A DNA stretch of 11,121 bases from the NCBI GenBank assembly GCA_016936335.1, contig JAFGXZ010000060.1, positions 1 to 11,121 of the forward strand. The letters run 5' to 3'. Under the pieces are notes generated by a model. The model ran no database searches. It was not told the origin of the DNA and saw only the letters and a list, made by a program, of their open reading frames with translations. The translations under genes were made by a program, and so were the position numbers. The stretch's first letter is position 1, and every line of letters begins with the position of its first letter. Origin of the DNA: Fidelibacterota bacterium. Its GTDB lineage: Bacteria > Fidelibacterota > UBA2242. Of this stretch, positions 7,343 through 11,121 are shown in pieces.

Positions 7343-7432
7343 AACCGCCTAGGTCGTAGAGAAGGAATGATGATGGAACAATACAGGAAAGAAGCTCTTA
7401 GCGCTAACTTTAGCATCTTTGCGGTAAAGAGA
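7343..7432 (+). repeat. 90-base direct repeat, copy 2, downstream of the GxxExxY gene
   Basis: Direct repeat of 6817-6907, offset by 526 bases in the first part. It carries the same palindrome TTAGCGCTAA (7398-7407) and the same inverted ends (ACCGC at 7344, GCGGT at 7421). The differences are A to T in the first 20-mer, three C/G to T/A transitions near the end, and loss of one A. It lacks the two extra tandem 20-mers of copy 1. No run of T follows a stable hairpin, so I do not read it as a terminator. Confidence 0.85.
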
Positions 7433-7454
7433 AAATAAATCATATTAATAAAAA

Positions 7455-7463
7455 GAGGGTGAG
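7455..7463 (+). promoter_or_regulatory. Ribosome-binding site that sets the ATPase start
   Basis: GAGGGTGAG lies just before the tandem ATG codons at 7465 and 7468. Because it covers the upstream GTG at 7459, that GTG is unlikely to be the start and the ATG at 7465 is preferred. Confidence 0.65.
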
Positions 7464-7464
7464 A

Positions 7465-8169
7465 ATGATGAAAAACGGACAATTAATCACGATTAAAGAG
7501 CTGGTTAAGGATTATCCGGTTGGAAAAGGGTATTTCCGGGCGCTTGAGGATATCAATTTGACCATCGGTGAAGGTGAATTCGCCGGTTTGGTTGGTCCCA
7601 GTGGTTCTGGCAAGACGACTTTACTGAATATTGTCGGTTCCCTGGATGTACCTACCAAAGGTGAAGTAAATGTATTGGGTCAATCGATTGGTTCTCTGAA
7701 CGCCCGTCAATCGGCGAACCTGCGGAATCATTCCCTGGGATTTATTTTCCAAACCTACAATCTGCTGCCGGTGTACAATGTGTTTGAAAATGTTGAACTT
7801 CCATTATTGTTATTGAAGATGGAAAAGGATAAACGGCGGGAACTGGTCGATCAGGCGCTGGAGTGGGTTGGTCTTCAGGATAAGCGCAAATCCCGCCCGG
7901 CACAACTTTCTGGTGGCGAATGCCAACGCGTTTCAATTGCCCGGGCAATGGTAAAATCACCCAAAATTGTATTGGCCGATGAACCAACAGCGAACTTAGA
8001 CGCCAAGAATTCCCATAATATTCTTCAGACAATGGAAAAACTGAATCAGGAATTAAAAACAACGTTCATTTTTGCCACTCATGATGATAAAGTCATACAA
8101 TATCTGCACCGGAAAATCAGTCTTGATGACGGCCGGGTCGTAAACGATGAACAGATCATCAAAGAATAG
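7465..8169 (+). CDS. ABC transporter ATP-binding protein, LolD/MacB type
   Basis: A 234-residue nucleotide-binding subunit, normal for the LolD/MacB/FtsE group. Counted from ATG 7465 it has Walker A GPSGSGKTT (44-52), the Q-loop in IFQTYNLLP (about 94-102), the signature LSGGECQR (148-155), Walker B IVLADEP (168-174) with the catalytic Glu, and the H-loop histidine in FATHDD. The LSGGE variant of the signature and the phrase NLLPVYNVFENVELPL are characteristic of LolD/MacB ATPases, which power periplasmic extrusion or extraction without moving the substrate through the membrane itself. The open frame extends to GTG 7459, but the GAGGGTGAG ribosome-binding site overlaps that codon. The first permease follows after 15 bases. 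The 130 bases upstream are mostly repeat copy 2, so the gene may rely on read-through across the cassette or on a promoter brought by it. Confidence 0.95.
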   Translation: MMKNGQLITIKELVKDYPVGKGYFRALEDINLTIGEGEFAGLVGPSGSGKTTLLNIVGSLDVPTKGEVNVLGQSIGSLNARQSANLRNHSLGFIFQTYNLLPVYNVFENVELPLLLLKMEKDKRRELVDQALEWVGLQDKRKSRPAQLSGGECQRVSIARAMVKSPKIVLADEPTANLDAKNSHNILQTMEKLNQELKTTFIFATHDDKVIQYLHRKISLDDGRVVNDEQIIKE

Positions 8170-8184
8170 CCGGGGGATGATATT

Positions 8185-9357
8185 ATGTTAGCTTTAAAAT
8201 TAGCATATCGAAATCTGATGGGAGCACGGCTGCGGACGTGGCTCAATGTCTTTGTCCTTTCGCTGGCTTTTGTTGTATTGATATGGTTCAAAGGCGTGAT
8301 AAACGGATGGGACGACCAGGCCCGTCGAGATACGATTGCCTGGCAAATTGGCGGTGGTCAATATTGGCAGGAAAATTATGATCCTTATGATCCTTTTACC
8401 ATTGATGAAAGCCACGGTATAATATCCGGTAAAATACAAACGGCAATTAATGCTGGGAAAATGACGCCTATTTTAATCGGCCAGGCGACGATGTATCCAG
8501 AAGGCAGGATCCAAAGTATATCACTTAGAGGCGTAGATCCAAATCAACATATCATCGACCTTCCAACTCAATATCTACAGAGTGAAGATGGTGAAATACC
8601 TGCGATTATCGGCACACGGACTGCCAAAAATAATAAACTGTCCGTTGGCGATTTTGTCACAATTCGCTGGCGTGATGTGAATGGAACATTTGATGCCAAC
8701 GAGGTTAAAATTACGTATATTTTCAAAACCGATGTGCCGGTAATGGATCTTGGTATTGTCTGGATTCCCTTGGAACAGCATCAGGAAATGACGCGTATGC
8801 CCAACGAAGCTACAATCCTGACGACGTCAAAGGAGGATGGATTTATCGGTGATTTTCCCGGCTGGAATTTCAAAGACCATTATTTCTTACTTTCTGAAAT
8901 TCGGAATATGATCGAAATGAAATCCATCGGCGGCTCCATCTATTTTATTGTATTAATGTCTCTGGCAATGCTGGCAATTTTTGATACGCAGGTTTTGTCG
9001 ATTTTTCGTCGACAAAAAGAGATCGGAACTCATATTGCCTTAGGCATGACTCAACGACAGGTCGTTACCCTTTTTACAGTTGAAGGCGCCATGCATTCGG
9101 TTTTAGCCGCAATCCTGGCTGCCATTTATGGTGTGCCATTACTTTGGCTTCAAGCGGTTGTAGGTTGGTCTATGCCGGCCGGTACCGATGATTTTGGATT
9201 GACAATCGCAGAAACAATATATCCGAGTTATTCCCTGGCTCTGGTTTTCGGGACAACTGCCATTGTGTTAATAACGACGACAGTTGTGAGCTATTTACCG
9301 GCCCGCCGGATTTCCAAAATGGAACCTACAGATGCGATAAGGGGGAAAATACAATGA
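8185..9357 (+). CDS. ABC transporter permease, FtsX/MacB/LolE type (first)
   Basis: A 390-residue permease with the MacB-type layout: one membrane helix near the N-terminus (about 20-38), a periplasmic domain of some 210 residues, then three helices (about 250-272, 303-325 and 350-371). The segment FRRQKEIGTHIALGMTQRQV after helix 2 is the FtsX-domain coupling region that contacts the ATPase, and the end SYLPARRISKMEPTDAIRG is the family's usual PARR...P.DAIR tail. GGGGGATGAT about ten bases upstream gives the ribosome-binding site. The last four bases overlap the start of the second permease (ATGA). In LolCDE and MacB systems the periplasmic part extracts a substrate from the outer leaflet and hands it to a carrier; here the LolA-like product of the last gene is the obvious partner. 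Confidence 0.93.
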   Translation: MLALKLAYRNLMGARLRTWLNVFVLSLAFVVLIWFKGVINGWDDQARRDTIAWQIGGGQYWQENYDPYDPFTIDESHGIISGKIQTAINAGKMTPILIGQATMYPEGRIQSISLRGVDPNQHIIDLPTQYLQSEDGEIPAIIGTRTAKNNKLSVGDFVTIRWRDVNGTFDANEVKITYIFKTDVPVMDLGIVWIPLEQHQEMTRMPNEATILTTSKEDGFIGDFPGWNFKDHYFLLSEIRNMIEMKSIGGSIYFIVLMSLAMLAIFDTQVLSIFRRQKEIGTHIALGMTQRQVVTLFTVEGAMHSVLAAILAAIYGVPLLWLQAVVGWSMPAGTDDFGLTIAETIYPSYSLALVFGTTAIVLITTTVVSYLPARRISKMEPTDAIRGKIQ

Positions 9358-10628
9358 TCACATTTATCATTAAAGGTCTCATTCGCGATCATCATCGCAG
9401 CCTGTTTCCAATAATCATGGTTACTATTGGTGTTTTTATAACCGTTTTCTTCCAAGCATTTATGGGTGGTTTTCTGACAGATATGATAGATTCGACAGCG
9501 CGGTTTTCCTCCGGCCATGTTAAAATTATGAGCCGGGCTTATGCTGAAAATTCCGACCAAGTCCCTAATGATCTGGCATTAACCGGCGTCAATGAACTTA
9601 TGACGAAATTGAAACAGGAATATCCCGACATGACCTGGGTCAAACGAATCCAATTTGGTGGTTTGTTGGATATTCCCGATGAAAATGGCGAAACCCGCTC
9701 CCAGGCAACTGTAGCCGGTTTGGGAGTTGATTTGCTGTCACCGGGGAGTACTGAAATTAAAACCATGAATATTGCCAAATCCGTCAAGTCCGGGCGAATG
9801 CCGCAGTCGCCCTGTGAAGTCCTGGTCAGTAATGATATGGCCCAAAGACTTGGTATAAATCTGGGTGAAAGTGCGACCTTAATCAGTTCCAGCATGTATG
9901 GCAGTCTGGCAATAAGCAACTTCACGGTGGTTGGCACGATTCACTTTGGAATTGAAATGATGGATCGTGGTGCCATGATTGTCGATGTGGCTGATATTCA
10001 ACAGGTTTTAAATATGGAAAATGCTGCCGGTGAAATTCTGGGATATCTGCCGGATGGCGTTTATAATGACGAAAAAAGCCAGATGATTGCGAATAAATTT
10101 AACCAAAAATACGCAGACAGTGTCGACGAATTTGCACCAGTCATGGGAACTCTAAAAGAGATCAGCAATCTCAGCGATTACCTGGATCTGGCGAATAATA
10201 TGGCTGCTACCATTGCGTTTATTTTTGTAATAATCATGTCCATCGTATTATGGAACGCCGGGCTTTTAGGTGGTTTGCGACGCTATGGTGAAGTGGGTGT
10301 CCGCCTTGCGATCGGTGAACATAAACGGCATATTTATTTATCATTGATTTACGAATCAATCTGTATCGGACTGGTTGGAACAGTGATCGGAACAGCGCTG
10401 GGACTGACTGCCGGTTATTTTATGCAGAAATATGGCCTCGATTTCAGTAGTACCATGAAAAATATCAATATGATGATTCCGCTGGTTTTTAAAGCAAAAA
10501 TAACCCCGGTTACTTTTTATATTGGTTTCTTTCCGGGATTACTTTCCACGACACTGGGAACAGCATTGGCCGGTATCGGTATTTATAAACGCCAGACTGC
10601 ATCATTATTCAAGGAGTTGGAAACATGA
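9354..10628 (+). CDS. ABC transporter permease, FtsX/MacB/LolE type (second)
   Basis: A 424-residue permease with the same layout as its upstream neighbour: helix 1 at about 18-40, a periplasmic domain of about 240 residues, and helices near 282-302, 333-356 and 386-410. The coupling region reads GGLRRYGEVGVRLAIGEHKRH. Sequence similarity to the first permease is low and the usual PARR...P.EALR tail is missing: it ends YKRQTASLFKELET. The pair therefore probably forms a heterodimer, as LolC and LolE do, with one half specialised for the carrier. The start ATG overlaps the stop of the first permease by four bases, and the stop in turn overlaps the next start by four, so all three are probably translationally coupled. 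Confidence 0.93.
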   Translation: MITFIIKGLIRDHHRSLFPIIMVTIGVFITVFFQAFMGGFLTDMIDSTARFSSGHVKIMSRAYAENSDQVPNDLALTGVNELMTKLKQEYPDMTWVKRIQFGGLLDIPDENGETRSQATVAGLGVDLLSPGSTEIKTMNIAKSVKSGRMPQSPCEVLVSNDMAQRLGINLGESATLISSSMYGSLAISNFTVVGTIHFGIEMMDRGAMIVDVADIQQVLNMENAAGEILGYLPDGVYNDEKSQMIANKFNQKYADSVDEFAPVMGTLKEISNLSDYLDLANNMAATIAFIFVIIMSIVLWNAGLLGGLRRYGEVGVRLAIGEHKRHIYLSLIYESICIGLVGTVIGTALGLTAGYFMQKYGLDFSSTMKNINMMIPLVFKAKITPVTFYIGFFPGLLSTTLGTALAGIGIYKRQTASLFKELET

Positions 10629-11121
10629 GAAGCATACGATTAATTATCGCTGTTATAAGTTTAATCATTACAGGAAATGCCCAAACGCCAACCGGTGATG
10701 AAATCCTGAAACGGATTGACCAGAATCAGGTCTTTGACAAAGCCATCAGCACGTCGACAATGATCATTCACAGCCGAACAGGAGATCGAACAATTCAATC
10801 AAAAGCCTGGTCGAATGGGAGTGACAGTGCGTTTGTTGAGTATCTTGCACCCGCTCGTGAAAAGGGCAAAAAAATGCTAAAACTGGAAAAGAGTCTCTGG
10901 ATATACACCCCCGAACCCAGCGACCGTATTATTACAATTTCCGGCCATCTTCTCAAACAATCCGTTATGGGCTCCGATATGTCATACGAAGACATGATGG
11001 AAAGTGATGAGCTGCGAAGTAAATATGATGCAAAAGTTCTTGGAAAAGAAAAGTACAATGACCGTAATTGCTGGGTTTTGGAACTAACGGCAACGGTTGA
11101 TGATGTGGCTTACTTTTCCCG
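10625..11121 (+). CDS. LolA-like outer-membrane lipoprotein-sorting protein, 3' end outside window
   Basis: The first 165 codons of a secreted protein. A signal peptide (MRSIRLIIAVISLIITGNAQ) with cleavage near GNA-Q is followed by EILKRIDQNQVFDKAISTST and a LolA/LppX-like half-barrel pattern. The stretch FVEYLAPAREKGKKMLKLEK, then LWIYTPEPSDRIITISG and SVMGSDMSYEDM, is the hallmark of the family annotated 'outer membrane lipoprotein-sorting protein' (PF17131). Such proteins carry lipid or lipid-modified cargo in a hydrophobic cavity; the cargo of this subgroup is not established. The ATG shares ATGA with the stop of the second permease, so it belongs to the same transcript and is probably made in step with it. 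The C-terminal part, and any further operon genes, lie beyond the window. Confidence 0.9.
   Translation, partial: MRSIRLIIAVISLIITGNAQTPTGDEILKRIDQNQVFDKAISTSTMIIHSRTGDRTIQSKAWSNGSDSAFVEYLAPAREKGKKMLKLEKSLWIYTPEPSDRIITISGHLLKQSVMGSDMSYEDMMESDELRSKYDAKVLGKEKYNDRNCWVLELTATVDDVAYFS

Noticed and set aside
6817..7432. A CRISPR array or an integron-type attachment site around the repeats
   Set aside because: There are only four 20-mer copies, two of them directly tandem with no spacers and two separated by a gene. No cas, integrase or transposase gene is visible in the window.
7459..7464. GTG at 7459 as the start of the ABC ATPase
   Set aside because: The GTG lies inside the best ribosome-binding sequence (GAGGGTGAG). 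The tandem ATGs at 7465 and 7468 are correctly spaced from it.
7465..10628. Assigning lolC, lolD and lolE or macB as gene symbols
   Set aside because: The gene order, the dedicated TetR and barrel partner, and the split permease/ATPase differ from both housekeeping systems. Family level is all the sequence supports.

Overview
The window looks like chromosomal DNA of a diderm (Gram-negative-type) bacterium of moderate, somewhat AT-rich composition. Evidence for a two-membrane envelope is a giant TamB/AsmA-like protein, a signal-peptide-bearing beta-barrel-like protein, a MacB/LolCDE-type ABC transporter and a LolA-like periplasmic carrier. The gene content and the AACCGCC-type repeats around a GxxExxY gene would fit an FCB-related or candidate-phylum lineage, but this is only an impression and no marker gene in the window settles it.

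Layout: bases 1-4892 are one very long minus-strand gene that runs off the left edge. It encodes a membrane-anchored TamB/AsmA-like protein whose visible C-terminal half is built from repeats of almost exactly 130 residues. Bases 4893-5110 form an AT-rich divergent control region with a near-consensus plus-strand promoter and a cluster of TACG/CGTA palindromes. From 5111 everything reads on the plus strand as a tight operon: a TetR-family regulator, a predicted outer-membrane beta-barrel protein (TTG start overlapping the tetR stop), an ABC ATPase, two FtsX/MacB-type permeases, and a LolA-like outer-membrane lipoprotein-sorting protein cut by the right edge. Junctions are 4-base overlaps or a 15-base gap, with one exception: 660 bases between the barrel gene and the ATPase hold a GxxExxY gene flanked by two nearly identical 91/90-base direct repeats, which looks like a mobile cassette dropped into the operon.

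Inferred working: the ATPase and two permeases would extract a lipid, lipoprotein or amphiphile from the inner membrane. The LolA-like protein would carry it through the periplasm, and the barrel protein would receive or pass it at the outer membrane. The TetR protein probably represses its own operon through the palindromes over the promoter. The divergent TamB-like protein, a predicted inner-to-outer-membrane lipid bridge, may share the control region. The substrate cannot be read from the sequence.
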